Assembly: GCF_007751715.1 (NCBI RefSeq)
Contig: NZ_CP036292.1
Location: 5,525,339 to 5,589,338 of the forward strand
Direction of reading: 5' to 3'
DNA length: 64,000 bases
Origin: Rosistilla oblonga
GTDB taxonomy: Bacteria > Planctomycetota > Planctomycetia > Pirellulales > Pirellulaceae
Part shown: positions 48,350 through 58,749 of the stretch, one piece after another
Layout: every line of letters begins with the position of its first letter
How positions within the stretch are numbered: the first letter of the stretch is position 1
Notes under the pieces: generated by a model
What the model was told of the DNA's origin: nothing
Database searches by the model: none
Seen by the model: the letters and a program-made list of their open reading frames with translations, nothing else
Made by a program: the position numbers and the translations under genes

Positions 48350-51300
48350 ATGCTCAAAGCCCTTGAACTGGCAGGCTTCAAAAGCTTTGCCGACCGAACC
48401 CGATTCGACTTCCCCGACGGCATTACTGTCGTCGTGGGTCCGAACGGTTCTGGCAAGTCGAACATCGTCGACGGCATCAAATGGGTGCTCGGGTCGCAAT
48501 CGGCCAAAAGCCTACGCGGCAAGGACATGTCCGATGTGATCTTCAAAGGATCGCAAAGTCGCAAAGCTGCCGCGTCGGCCGAAGCGACAATCGTCTTCGA
48601 CAACGCCGCCGGCACGCTGCCAGTCGACGCTCCCGAAGTTCACGTCACCCGCCGCGTCTTCCGCAGCGGCGAGGGAGAGTATCTGATCAACGGCGAACCG
48701 TGCCGCTTAAAGGATGTCAAAAATCTGGTCCGCGGTACCGGGATCGGAATCGATGCCTACAGTCTGATCGAACAGGGCAAAGTCGATCGGATGCTCAACG
48801 CCAGCGCTAAGGATCGTCGCGCGATCTTTGAAGAGGCGGCCGGTATCAGCCGCTTCAAAGCGAAAAAAGTCGAAGCCGCACGGCGGTTGGCTCGCGTCGA
48901 TCAGAACTTGGTTCGATTGGGCGACATCGTCGACGAGGTCGCCGCGCGACTCAAAAGCATCAAGAGCCAAGCGACCAAAGCGGAACGCTATCGGATTCAA
49001 AGCACCCGGCTAAAAGAACTGCGGATGCAGGTCGCGTGGACCGATTGGCAAGAGTTCTCCAATTGTCTGGAGCAGACCGATTCGGAGCTGGCCGAAGCCG
49101 AGGCGACGCGTGAAGCGGTGCAAGCCGAACTGGCCGGCGTGAGCGAATCGCGTCAGCAGTTGGAGATGAGCCTGCAAGCCGTGGCGATGAAGGCTCAATC
49201 GGTCGAATCCAGCCGCACCGAAGCGTCGCGGCGGATCGCATCGCTTGTCGGTCGCCGCGATGCCGACACCACAGCTCGCCAAGACATCGAACAATCATCC
49301 GCTTCGCAGCGCCGGCGACTGCAGGTCCTGCAAGCCCAAGCGGGAACGGCGACGGCCGAACTGCGGCGTTTGGAATCGCGGCTCGCCGATGCGGTTGAAA
49401 TGGGAGCCAAGGCGAAGGCGATCGCGGAGGCGGCTGAGGCGGAGAACACACGAGTCGGTCAGCATGTCGACCACGTCCGCCGCAGCAGCTTGGAAGCCGA
49501 GCAACAGCATCTCAACGCGCTCCGCGAAGCGAGCGAACTCGATGGCCAGATGCAGCGGCTGAATCAACAGATCTCCGAAGCTCAACGCAGCGAAAAGGTC
49601 CTCGAGCAACGGATCTCCGCTCAACAAGCCGTCGTTAAACGGTTGACCGATGATGCGGAGCGATGCCAAAAAGTCGTGGCCGATCTCGATACGCAGATCG
49701 AAGCGTATGCGGTCCAGATCGATACGATGGAAAACGAATTGGCCGACCGCCGCCGCGTCCTCAATCGCCGCCGCGAAGAGATCGCGGCGTTGCAGAGCCG
49801 TTTGCACGGGGTCAGCGAACGGCTGAACGTTCTGGAGGATTTGCAGCAGCGCCACGAAGGTGTCGAAAACGGTGTCCGCGATGTCTTGGACGCCGCCGCC
49901 CGCGACGACTCCGGACCGCTTGCCAGTTGCCACGGGATCGTCGCCGATCTGTTCGAAGCCGATGTCCATGTCGCTCCGCTGATCGATGTCGCTCTCGGTG
50001 GCAAGTCGCAGTTTCTAGTCGTCAGCGGCGATGAGATCCAGCGGGCTGTCGCTGCGGGAGCTGTCAAATTGAGCGGCCGCGTTGGTCTGATCCGAATGGA
50101 TGAACTGCCCAGCGTCCGTCCCGGTGAACGGATCCGCTTGGATGGCCTCGCGGGAATCATCGGCCGCGCCGATCGGATGGTCAAAGCGGGCGAGAAGATC
50201 GAACCGTTGGTCCGGCATCTTTTGTGCACGACCTGGTTGGTCGAATCGCTAGAGATCGCGTTGGGACTGAGCCGGTTGAGCGGAGCGGGTTTGCGGTTTG
50301 TGACCCGCAACTGCGAACTGCTGGAACGCGACGGCAGCGTCGTGATCGGCCCGGCTCGAGCGGCCGCCGGTTTGGTCAGCCGCCGCAGCGAACTCGCCTC
50401 GGCTCGCAAAGAACAACAAACCTACCGCTACCAGCTGGAAGAATCGGACAAGGAAGCGTCGCGGTTGGCTGCCAACGTCGAACAGCGCGACGCCGAATTG
50501 CACCAGATCATCACCAAGCACCGCGACGCGGTCACCCAGCGAGCCGCTTCGGGCGCGACGCTGACCGCGGCGACCGATGCCTTGGACGCGCAAGTCCATG
50601 CGTTGCGATCGTTGACCGAAGAAGCCGAATCGATCCACCGGACTCACAACGAAAGCCAGGTCGAACTGGTCGAGGTGCGGCAGGCTCTGGCCGGGTGTCG
50701 CCAGCGTGCAGAGCGATACGAGAACCAACAGGAAGAGTTCAAGCAGACTCTACAGTTGGCTCAGGACGAAGAACGCCAGGCCTCCGATGCGTTGATGAAA
50801 GCCAACGTCGAACTGGCTCGCAGCGAACAACGCAGCGAGGCTTTGGAGACCGCGATCGAACAGGTCCGTCGCGATCAAGGCGAACGGCGAGAAGCTGTCG
50901 ACGAAGTCCGTCAGCGGTTGAATACCGAACTGCAGCGTTTGCAAGATCTCGATCGCCGAATGCTCGACGCTTCCTCGGAACTGAACGAACTGTACCTTTC
51001 CGAACAGGCCGACGGCGACGCGTTGAAGGCGTTGGCGGCGGAGGTCAGCCGAGTGCGAGTCGACATTTCGGCGAAGCAAAAAGAGATCGACGCGGTTCAA
51101 AAGCGGGTCAACAAGGCTGCCGAACAGGTCCACGCGATCCAACGCCGACGCGACACCGCCGATGTCCAGCGGGCGAACCTCGCCCAACGGTTGCTGGACG
51201 ACTACGAGATCAATCTTGCCGAAGTGCCGATTCCCGAAGACTTCGAACCGCCCGAAGATCGCCAAGCGGTGGAAAAAGAGATTACCGATCTGCGGCAACA

Positions 51301-51970
51301 GGTGCAGAAATCGGGATCGGTCAACATGGAAGCGCTCGAAGAACTGGAAGAGTTGCAAGAGCGTTACGACATGCTGCACGGTCAGTATCAAGACTTGACC
51401 GCCGCCAAGGCGTCGCTAGAACGGATCGTTAACAAGATCAACGCCGATTCGCGGCGGCTGTTCCTCGACACGTTGGAAGCGATTCGGACCAACTTCCAAA
51501 CGCTCTACCGTCGCTCGTTTGGTGGCGGTAGCGCCGACCTGATCCTCGAAGAAGGTGCCGATCCGTTGGAAGCCGGTGTCGAGATCATCGCAACTCCGCC
51601 GGGTAAGCCGACGTTCAGCAACACGCTGCTGTCCGGTGGTGAAAAAGCGCTGACAGCCGTTGCGCTGCTGATGTCGATCTTCAAATATCGCCCCAGCCCG
51701 TTCTGCGTACTGGACGAAGTCGACGCACCGTTTGACGAAGCGAACATCGGCCGGTTTGTCAGCGTGTTGCAGGAGTTTCTCGAGCACAGCAAGTTTGTCG
51801 TCGTCACCCACTCCAAAAAAACGATGACCGCCGCCCACACGCTGTACGGCGTCACGATGCAGGAATCGGGCGTTTCGACACGCGTCTCGGTTCGCTTCGA
51901 AGATGTCAGCGAGGACGGGCACATCAGCGAAGAGGCGGTTAAGCGATCGAAAAACGACGAAGCTGCTTAA
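48350..51970 (+). CDS. smc: Chromosome segregation protein SMC
   Basis: A 1206-residue condensin ATPase, the usual length. The N-terminal Walker A is VVGPNGSGKSN (Lys36), with the adjoining FKSFADRT. Two long coiled-coil arms (about 170-500 and 670-1020) flank the hinge (about 505-665, GPLASCHGIVADLFEADV...). The C-terminal head has signature motif LLSGGEKALTAVALL (about 1093) and Walker B FCVLDEVDAPFDEANIGRF (about 1121). SMC forms a ring with ScpA and ScpB to organise and segregate the chromosome; neither is in this window. ATG 48350 has no strong ribosome-binding site. The BatA-like gene follows 111 bp later. Confidence 0.97.
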   Translation: MLKALELAGFKSFADRTRFDFPDGITVVVGPNGSGKSNIVDGIKWVLGSQSAKSLRGKDMSDVIFKGSQSRKAAASAEATIVFDNAAGTLPVDAPEVHVTRRVFRSGEGEYLINGEPCRLKDVKNLVRGTGIGIDAYSLIEQGKVDRMLNASAKDRRAIFEEAAGISRFKAKKVEAARRLARVDQNLVRLGDIVDEVAARLKSIKSQATKAERYRIQSTRLKELRMQVAWTDWQEFSNCLEQTDSELAEAEATREAVQAELAGVSESRQQLEMSLQAVAMKAQSVESSRTEASRRIASLVGRRDADTTARQDIEQSSASQRRRLQVLQAQAGTATAELRRLESRLADAVEMGAKAKAIAEAAEAENTRVGQHVDHVRRSSLEAEQQHLNALREASELDGQMQRLNQQISEAQRSEKVLEQRISAQQAVVKRLTDDAERCQKVVADLDTQIEAYAVQIDTMENELADRRRVLNRRREEIAALQSRLHGVSERLNVLEDLQQRHEGVENGVRDVLDAAARDDSGPLASCHGIVADLFEADVHVAPLIDVALGGKSQFLVVSGDEIQRAVAAGAVKLSGRVGLIRMDELPSVRPGERIRLDGLAGIIGRADRMVKAGEKIEPLVRHLLCTTWLVESLEIALGLSRLSGAGLRFVTRNCELLERDGSVVIGPARAAAGLVSRRSELASARKEQQTYRYQLEESDKEASRLAANVEQRDAELHQIITKHRDAVTQRAASGATLTAATDALDAQVHALRSLTEEAESIHRTHNESQVELVEVRQALAGCRQRAERYENQQEEFKQTLQLAQDEERQASDALMKANVELARSEQRSEALETAIEQVRRDQGERREAVDEVRQRLNTELQRLQDLDRRMLDASSELNELYLSEQADGDALKALAAEVSRVRVDISAKQKEIDAVQKRVNKAAEQVHAIQRRRDTADVQRANLAQRLLDDYEINLAEVPIPEDFEPPEDRQAVEKEITDLRQQVQKSGSVNMEALEELEELQERYDMLHGQYQDLTAAKASLERIVNKINADSRRLFLDTLEAIRTNFQTLYRRSFGGGSADLILEEGADPLEAGVEIIATPPGKPTFSNTLLSGGEKALTAVALLMSIFKYRPSPFCVLDEVDAPFDEANIGRFVSVLQEFLEHSKFVVVTHSKKTMTAAHTLYGVTMQESGVSTRVSVRFEDVSEDGHISEEAVKRSKNDEAA

Positions 51971-52081
51971 CCGAGTTCGCAATCATGGTCCAACCTCACC
52001 ACCCGATCCGCTAAGCTGGCACGGCATCGCAACCAACACGCCAGCAACACCGATTCACCAGTTCGGCCGAACATCGTCTTT

Positions 52082-54400
52082 ATGGGATTCCTCAACGTCA
52101 CGCTGTTGTTCGGACTCGCCGCAGCCGCGATTCCGATCGCCCTGCACCTGCTGGGACGACGCGAACCGCAGCGGCTGGAATTTCCCGCTCTCCGCTTTCT
52201 CACCCAGCGGATCGAAACCAATCGCCGCCGGATGCGGGTCCGCCATTGGTCGCTGCTGCTGCTTCGCGTGCTAGCTCTAGCCGGGCTCGCGTTGGCTCTC
52301 GCCCAACCGCACGTCCCCAGTGCTCGCGGCGGCACATGGCTTTCGGTCGGCATCATCGCCGTTTTGGGAATGGCCACCGCCGCGATGGCCGCTTGGGCAT
52401 TTGCTCAGCAGAAATCGTTGCGATTTGTGCTCCCGCTAGCGGTCGCCGGCGGCCTGTTATTACTCGGAGCGACCGTCTGGGGCACTGCGGTCGCGGCGAC
52501 TGAAAAGACTCCCATCGTCAACAGCCAGCGCCCCTCGGCGGTTGCGATCGTGGTCGACAATTCGGTGCGGATGACCTACCAAACCGATGACGGATCTCGG
52601 CTGGAAATCGCTCGCCAATGGGCCGGCTGGATCGTCGATCACTACACCGACACGAGCACCCTGGCGGTTCTCGACCGCAGCGTCAAACCAACGGTTGCTG
52701 CGATCGATCTCGCGGCGGCGCGGCGGTCGATCCGGCGGCTGGAACCGCTGCAAGTGGTACAGCCTTTGGAACAACAGATCGAAGCCGCCGCGGCGCTTGT
52801 CGCCAACAGCCCCTTCGAGCAGCGCGTCGTCTATGTGATCACCGACCGAACCGCCGCCAGCTGGAACCGATCGGCGACGCTCTCGCTGCCCGAAGGCGTC
52901 GACCTACAAGTGATCGATGTCGGTTCGGATGTCGTCCAAAATCGTACCCTCGGCGACGTGCAGGTCGCTTCGGAATCGGTAGCTCGCGGGATCCCGGTGC
53001 CGGTGCAAACCCAGGTCGCCAGCGTCGGTGATTTCCCGTCGGGCCAGGTCTCGGTCGAACTGCGGTTGTACGATCGCGATCCGACCCTCCCCGTCATGCG
53101 CGATGGAAAAACAGTTTTCCCCGAGGCGCAAGTGATCGATCGCCAGCGAGCCACGATCGCCGATCCGGCTCGCAGCGACATCACGCTGTCGCTGCCGCCG
53201 CTGGAACCGGGAGTCCATCATGCCGAGATCGCGCTCAGCGAAACCGATGCATTGCCGATCGACAACACGCGTTATCTGACGATCGCCGTGAATCAACCGC
53301 CGCGTGCCCTGCTGGTTTCCAACAATTCCAATGAGCGACGCGTCATCGAACAGGCGTTGGCGCTGCCGGGTGTCAGTGGCAGCGGCAGCGTCGACTACGA
53401 CGTCGATGGAATCCCGATGTCCGAATTGCAGCAGACGACACTTTCCGATTACCGCGTGATCGGCCTGTTGGATCCTCCGCGGCTGTCGACAGCTCAACAA
53501 GACCTGCTGACGGCGTGGACTCAGCAAGGTGGCAAGCTGTGGATCAGCTTGGGCCCCGCTTGGGAAGAGCAGGAAGAACAAACCGATGACGATCCGTTGA
53601 TCGGTCGCGTGGTCCGGCAGTGGCGAGTCCCCGAACCGGGACACTGGATCGATACGCAGCGGAGCGGCCATCCGGCGCTGCGACCGTTTGCCGCCGTCGC
53701 GGGCAACGTTCCCTGGCAACTGTACCCGATCTATCGCTACTGGCAGATCGATCGCCAAGAGAGTGACGTCGTGATCGCTCGATACACCGATACTCAGCAC
53801 CCCGCGATGATCGATCGAGCCATCGGGGCGGGGCGGTTGTTGATGTTCACGACTCCGCTGCCCGGAATCGACGGCCCGGGGCGGCGTTGGAACGAACTGT
53901 TCAGCACCAGCGAAGAGTATTGGCCGGCGTTTCTGTTGGTTCGTGGCGCGTTTGACTATTTGGCCGATCGCGACCCGGGAACGCTCAACGTTCGCGTCGG
54001 CCAGCCCGTCGGACTGAAGACAGCCGATGGAGCGCCGCATCGGTATCAGTTGTTCGCTGGTTCCGCAGCCCCCGTCGTCGTCGAATCCAGTGGCAGCCAA
54101 GTTGCCCCCGGTCCGGCCGCCGTCGCCGGAAACTATTGGTTGCGCAGCAGCGGCGAGACGCTCGGCTACAGCGTCAATCTGGCTCCCGCCGAAACCGACC
54201 TGCAGCGGATCTCGACCGACGACCTGACCGCGATCCTCGGCGCCGACCGCTACAAATTGGTCACCGAGCGGGAACAGATCGATTGGTCGGCGACAACGGG
54301 ATCCAACGCCCAACCCTTCTACGCCCAGATGATGTTGTTGGTCTGCGGCGTGTTTGTCTTGGAGCAGATTCTGGCCAACCGCTTCTACGCGGCCAAATAG
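52082..54400 (+). CDS. BatA/vWA-like membrane protein
   Basis: A 772-residue membrane protein. The N-terminus (MGFLNVTLLFGLAAAAIPIALHLLGRREPQ, two helices to about 77) is the BatA-type double-membrane-segment domain TIGR02226. Two more helices lie at about 88-140. A vWA-like domain follows (about 150-260), whose metal site DNSVRM departs from the DxSxS consensus, so metal binding is doubtful. A glutamine-amidotransferase-like region (about 400-620) and a final helix (LVCGVFVLEQIL) close it. Planctomycetes usually encode such proteins near MoxR and DUF58 genes, but neither is here. Probably an envelope protein of unknown function. Confidence 0.8.
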   Translation: MGFLNVTLLFGLAAAAIPIALHLLGRREPQRLEFPALRFLTQRIETNRRRMRVRHWSLLLLRVLALAGLALALAQPHVPSARGGTWLSVGIIAVLGMATAAMAAWAFAQQKSLRFVLPLAVAGGLLLLGATVWGTAVAATEKTPIVNSQRPSAVAIVVDNSVRMTYQTDDGSRLEIARQWAGWIVDHYTDTSTLAVLDRSVKPTVAAIDLAAARRSIRRLEPLQVVQPLEQQIEAAAALVANSPFEQRVVYVITDRTAASWNRSATLSLPEGVDLQVIDVGSDVVQNRTLGDVQVASESVARGIPVPVQTQVASVGDFPSGQVSVELRLYDRDPTLPVMRDGKTVFPEAQVIDRQRATIADPARSDITLSLPPLEPGVHHAEIALSETDALPIDNTRYLTIAVNQPPRALLVSNNSNERRVIEQALALPGVSGSGSVDYDVDGIPMSELQQTTLSDYRVIGLLDPPRLSTAQQDLLTAWTQQGGKLWISLGPAWEEQEEQTDDDPLIGRVVRQWRVPEPGHWIDTQRSGHPALRPFAAVAGNVPWQLYPIYRYWQIDRQESDVVIARYTDTQHPAMIDRAIGAGRLLMFTTPLPGIDGPGRRWNELFSTSEEYWPAFLLVRGAFDYLADRDPGTLNVRVGQPVGLKTADGAPHRYQLFAGSAAPVVVESSGSQVAPGPAAVAGNYWLRSSGETLGYSVNLAPAETDLQRISTDDLTAILGADRYKLVTEREQIDWSATTGSNAQPFYAQMMLLVCGVFVLEQILANRFYAAK

Positions 54401-54514
54401 CTAGAAAAACCGGACCTCTACACCACACCGGGGGGTTCTGCCAACTTTTTGCTTGGTCGATGCGAGGTTCGTGTTTAGCATGAATCGAATCCATCCGTTC
54501 TGGCAGGGGCAGCA

Positions 54515-57169
54515 ATGAGACATCCACAACAACACAAGTTCAAACGCCGTCGTCGTCTGTTGGCTGAATCGCTCGAATCGCGAGCCCTGCTGGCGACATT
54601 GGGTTTGGGAGTGGAATTCTATGAACCGGGTAACCCTACGCCGGTTAGTTCGTTACAGGCTGGCGAAGTCTACGAAGCCAGAGTGGTCGTCGACGTCCCC
54701 GATTCGACCTCCGGCGTGATTTCATTGCCACTCAACTACTCATGGGATCCGGCTGTTTTAGAACTGGATGAACCTGCGTTCCAGCCGAACTCCGATGGTG
54801 ACCTACCAAACTACCCATTGGTCAATGGCGATGTTCCCAACAACTTGGTCACGTCCAACTTCACCTTGCAACGGGCCATTGAAGGCTACAACGCGGGGGC
54901 TTTCAAATTTGACGCCAACGATCCGGCAAACTTCGATTCGTTCTACAATATTTCTGGAATTCGCGGTGGCGCGTTACCCAACGCAAACAATGGAGCGGCG
55001 ATTGCAGCGGGAACCGCGACCGATCCCTTTACCACGGAGCTTAAATTTCGCGTCAAGTCGGATCTGAACGCCTTCGCTTCGACAACCTTCACGATCGCGC
55101 TGGATGGATCGATGGCGTTCGAAAATGGCGAGGCGCTAGATGCGGTGACAGGGATTTCGGGGGCCGTCGGTCTCGATCTTCCTTCCGCCACCCAAAATCA
55201 AATCGTTCAGGCGACGCTTCCGATTGCGATCGGTGGCAACAAGCAAGAGATCGATGCGGACAATGCCAGCGGTCCTCCCGCGTCGCCGGTCACGATGTTG
55301 CTCGACTTTGGCAACGACGGCATCTTCGACGGCCCCAACGACCAAACGGTCACGACCGAGGCCGACGGCAGCTATCAGTTTGTGCTTCCCCCCGAAACCG
55401 CGGTCGGCACCTATTCGCTCCAAGAGGTGTTGCAAGACGGCAGGATCCAGTTGGCACCTGCCAACGGCGCGTTTAACTTTTCCGTCGATGCCGATGGAGT
55501 GATCACCCCCACCGATTCGACTGACCCTCCACTGCCACCGTTCGACTTTGTGAACCAAGTGGTCGCGATCGGTGGCACCAAGTTCCAAGATCGCAACGAC
55601 AGCGGAACGATCGGCGTCCGCGATGCCACCGATCCGCCGATGGCTGGCGTGACGATCACGCTGGACATCAATAACGACGGCCCCACGACGCCCGACCAAT
55701 CGGTGGTAACCGCCGCCGACGGCAGCTACCAATTTGTCGAGGTCCCGGCCGGAACGCACCGCGTTTACGAACCCAACGACACCGACCAAACCTTTCCCGC
55801 CGCTGGCAGCTATCTGGTCACGATCGATGATACAAGCGTTGCCGTCGTCCCCAGCGTCCCCTTAGACGAACTCGATTTTGGCAATCGGGAACCTGTTGCC
55901 CCACCGCTCGTGTCGATCACAGGCATCAAACGGATCGACACCAATCAGAACGGCGCGATCGATCCCGGAGTCGACACGCCGCAAGCGGGAGTGACGTTCC
56001 ATTTGGACATCGGCAACGACGGCTCGACAGCTAACGACACGCTCGACGATGCGGTTACCAATGCCGCCGGGGAATATCAGTTCGATGACGTGCCGGTCGG
56101 AACACATGCGCTCCGTGAAGTTGTACCTGTGGGATTCGAACAGGTTCTGCCGGTCACACCGCACGTCGTCACGGTCAATGCGGACGGCAGCGTCACGTCG
56201 CCAACGGGCCTCGATTTCTTGAACGCTGAACTCGAAGGACTCTCTAGCATCGCCGGATACGTCTACACCGATAACGACCGCGACGGGCTGCTGGATGCCA
56301 ACGAGATCGGTCTGCCGGGCGTCACGGTTCGTCTGATCAGCAACACTCCCGGCGTGCCGACGGTGACGACGGTGACAGGTCCCGATGGATGGTACAACTT
56401 CGAAAACGTGCCATCGGGCACCTACAGTATCGAAGAGATCCAACCGGATCGTTTCGGAGACGCTTCGATTTCGCTGGGCCAGGTTCTGCCGGGGACCGCC
56501 GCCGTAGGTACGACATCGGGATTCAATCGCTTCGACGGCGTGACGGTTGGCAACGGCCAAAACGCCATCAACTTCAACTTCGGCGAAACGCTCAGCATCA
56601 TCTCCAAACGGATGCTGTTGGCGCGATCGAGCGTGCGCGAGGAACTGTTCTCCAACCTGGGCGTCGATGCAACCACCGTTTCGGGAACCGCGGGAGACGA
56701 CGTCGTCAGGATCGAACAGACCAACACTCAGTGGCGGATCACGATCAACGGGCAAACGACATTTGTTCCGCTTGCGGAGATGTTGATCGTCGATGCGTTG
56801 GGCGGAAACGATCGCGTCGAAGTGATCGGCACCAGCAACGACGAAGAGGCACATGTCGAGCAAAACCAATTGGCGCTGGTCACCGATCCAAGCAACGGCG
56901 ATGGCCTGCTGGTCCTTGGCGCCGAAGAACTCACCGTCGACGGGCGACTTGGCGACGACTTGCTGGTCGTCGAGGGATCGACCGCCGCGGATCAACTGAC
57001 CGGCAGCGGCGACGAGGTCTCGCTCACCTACGGCACCGGCTCGACGACCGCTACCGGGCTGAGCTTCGATCGCGTGCGGGCGATCAATCCCGTGGGTTCG
57101 CCGACGAACCAATCGACAGCCGCCGCAACCGACTACGTGTTGCAACTGGTCGGCGACTGGAACGCCTAA
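54515..57169 (+). CDS. Secreted surface protein with SdrD-B domains and LEPR-like N-terminus
   Basis: An 884-residue extracellular protein. The N-terminus HKFKRRRRLLAESLESRALL fits the planctomycete LEPRxLL-type export signal, which lacks a classical hydrophobic core. A cohesin-like beta domain covers about 30-230. Four SdrD-B/Cna-B type beta domains follow, each with a D-x-[ND]-x-D/N-G calcium-like motif (for example DTNQNGAIDPG, DNDRDGLLDANE). The C-terminal part has beta-roll-like pieces (GTAGDDVVRIEQ, DALGGNDRVEV, VDGRLGDDLLVVEG), reminiscent of RTX repeats. A structural or adhesive role at the cell surface is likely. It precedes the DUF1559 block by 438 bp. Confidence 0.82.
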   Translation: MRHPQQHKFKRRRRLLAESLESRALLATLGLGVEFYEPGNPTPVSSLQAGEVYEARVVVDVPDSTSGVISLPLNYSWDPAVLELDEPAFQPNSDGDLPNYPLVNGDVPNNLVTSNFTLQRAIEGYNAGAFKFDANDPANFDSFYNISGIRGGALPNANNGAAIAAGTATDPFTTELKFRVKSDLNAFASTTFTIALDGSMAFENGEALDAVTGISGAVGLDLPSATQNQIVQATLPIAIGGNKQEIDADNASGPPASPVTMLLDFGNDGIFDGPNDQTVTTEADGSYQFVLPPETAVGTYSLQEVLQDGRIQLAPANGAFNFSVDADGVITPTDSTDPPLPPFDFVNQVVAIGGTKFQDRNDSGTIGVRDATDPPMAGVTITLDINNDGPTTPDQSVVTAADGSYQFVEVPAGTHRVYEPNDTDQTFPAAGSYLVTIDDTSVAVVPSVPLDELDFGNREPVAPPLVSITGIKRIDTNQNGAIDPGVDTPQAGVTFHLDIGNDGSTANDTLDDAVTNAAGEYQFDDVPVGTHALREVVPVGFEQVLPVTPHVVTVNADGSVTSPTGLDFLNAELEGLSSIAGYVYTDNDRDGLLDANEIGLPGVTVRLISNTPGVPTVTTVTGPDGWYNFENVPSGTYSIEEIQPDRFGDASISLGQVLPGTAAVGTTSGFNRFDGVTVGNGQNAINFNFGETLSIISKRMLLARSSVREELFSNLGVDATTVSGTAGDDVVRIEQTNTQWRITINGQTTFVPLAEMLIVDALGGNDRVEVIGTSNDEEAHVEQNQLALVTDPSNGDGLLVLGAEELTVDGRLGDDLLVVEGSTAADQLTGSGDEVSLTYGTGSTTATGLSFDRVRAINPVGSPTNQSTAAATDYVLQLVGDWNA

Positions 57170-57607
57170 CCGCCTCTTCTTTTATGACAGGCGATCCCCG
57201 CTGGCTCCCCTTCGATCTGCCTCGCCTCATATTTCCGCAGCGAGTGCCTACGCTGCAGGCACACCGCAAGCTTCCGAGGTCGATCTATGCCGGTGCTGAC
57301 GATGGCGCCGCTTTTCTTCGGATTTTAAGCCCCCGAAACTCGCCACTCTCACGGGGAACCAGACAGCCCTAAAACGCAACAAACACCGGCAGATCCTGCC
57401 ACAACGCAATCACCCCCTCATTACGGCCACCATCAACCGGCCCTCCAGACGCCACGCTTTGCTTTGCGATCTTTGCGATTTGGCATCCCCGTTGCTTTAG
57501 CTTCCCGTACTCCTCTTCTTGTCCGAGTTTTCTCTTGGGAGAGAGGACCCTTTTTCGTCACGGTTAGTGACTTGCATTTCTGCATCTCTTCAAAGGAATC
57601 GTTCGGT
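57170..57607. other. Intergenic region before the DUF1559 block
   Basis: About 440 bp with no gene. The DUF1559 frame stays open upstream to 57464, but the added residues are not conserved. AAAGGA near 57591-57596 serves as ribosome-binding site. No clear promoter or terminator was picked out. Confidence 0.45.
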
Positions 57608-58627
57608 ATGAATCTCTTGGTTCAAAAGAAGCGTGGACGCTCTGGCTTTACGTTGGTTGAATTGTTGGTCGTGATTGCGATCATCGGAATCTTGGTCGGC
57701 CTGTTGCTGCCAGCCGTTCAAGCCGCTCGCGAAGCCGCCCGGCGGATGTCATGTTCCAACAACATGAAACAGGTCGGTTTGGCGTTGCACAACTACCACG
57801 ACACGCACCGTGTCTTCCCCTATTCGGTGTCGGGCAGTGGTGCAGTGACTTCGGGATCCGCGATCCCAGCGGCCAACGGCGTTTTAAACCACCGCGGTTG
57901 GATGCTGTTGTTGCCATTCATCGAACTGCAGAACCTGCAAGACCAGATCGACATGAACCTGCCCACCGGTTCGTATGATCGTGGCGGTGTCGGCCTTGCA
58001 GGTCCAGCACCGGGTGCCGCAGGAAATGCAAACGACATCGTTGTCAGCACGGCGATCGACGCGTTCCTTTGCCCATCGGATCCGAATCCGACCAACTACT
58101 CGACTGCTACTAGCACCTCCTACTCGATCTCCGCCGGTAACACCGACCTGCTGGGAGCCTTCACAAATTACGACTTCAGCGTTCGTCGCACCTCGTCGAC
58201 CGTGGAGAAATGGAGCCGCGATTCGTTTGCGACCAAGCGGATGTTTGGTAACGACGAATCGTCGCGGATGCGTGACATCACCGATGGTACAAGCAACACC
58301 GCAGCGGTCTGCGAAACCTTGCGAGCCACGATCGATGGCGTCTCGCAAACCTGGGGGTACGTCAAATGGGTTGGCCACGGCGTCGATCTCGCCTACTCCC
58401 GCGGCATCAACGACAACGAATGCTGCGGTTGGGACTCGACTCCCTATGCACGTGCTTCGCGTCCGAGCCAGTTGGGCGAATGGTCGACTGTCGGCAGCAC
58501 ACATCCCGGCGGTGCTCAAGTCACCTTCGCCGATGGATCGGTCCACTTCCTCAGCGATACGACCAACCAAATCGTCTTGAACAACATCGCTTATGTCTCC
58601 GACGGAAACCCACTGGGTGAATATTGA
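57608..58627 (+). CDS. DUF1559 pseudopilin-like protein, copy 1
   Basis: A 339-residue protein from ATG 57608. The N-terminus holds a type IV prepilin signal: basic lead, then G/FTLVELLVVIAIIGILVGLL, cut before Phe by a prepilin peptidase. AVQAAREAARRMSCSNNMKQ follows, the diagnostic DUF1559 region. The C-terminal H-x9-DG motif is HPGGAQVTFADGSVHF. Such proteins are greatly expanded in planctomycetes and probably form pseudopilin-like envelope or secretion fibres. It is the first of three paralogues here and is followed by a small lipoprotein gene (122 bp gap), a unit repeated downstream. Confidence 0.95.
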   Translation: MNLLVQKKRGRSGFTLVELLVVIAIIGILVGLLLPAVQAAREAARRMSCSNNMKQVGLALHNYHDTHRVFPYSVSGSGAVTSGSAIPAANGVLNHRGWMLLLPFIELQNLQDQIDMNLPTGSYDRGGVGLAGPAPGAAGNANDIVVSTAIDAFLCPSDPNPTNYSTATSTSYSISAGNTDLLGAFTNYDFSVRRTSSTVEKWSRDSFATKRMFGNDESSRMRDITDGTSNTAAVCETLRATIDGVSQTWGYVKWVGHGVDLAYSRGINDNECCGWDSTPYARASRPSQLGEWSTVGSTHPGGAQVTFADGSVHFLSDTTNQIVLNNIAYVSDGNPLGEY

Positions 58628-58749
58628 TCGGTAACTCAACAGTCGGCGCTCGACCGCGCTGCATTACTATCCGGGATGGGGCGTTTCGCCCCGTCCCACT
58701 TTCGATCATCCCGCATTAAAACCTCTTTACATTTCGGAGTTCTGAAAAG

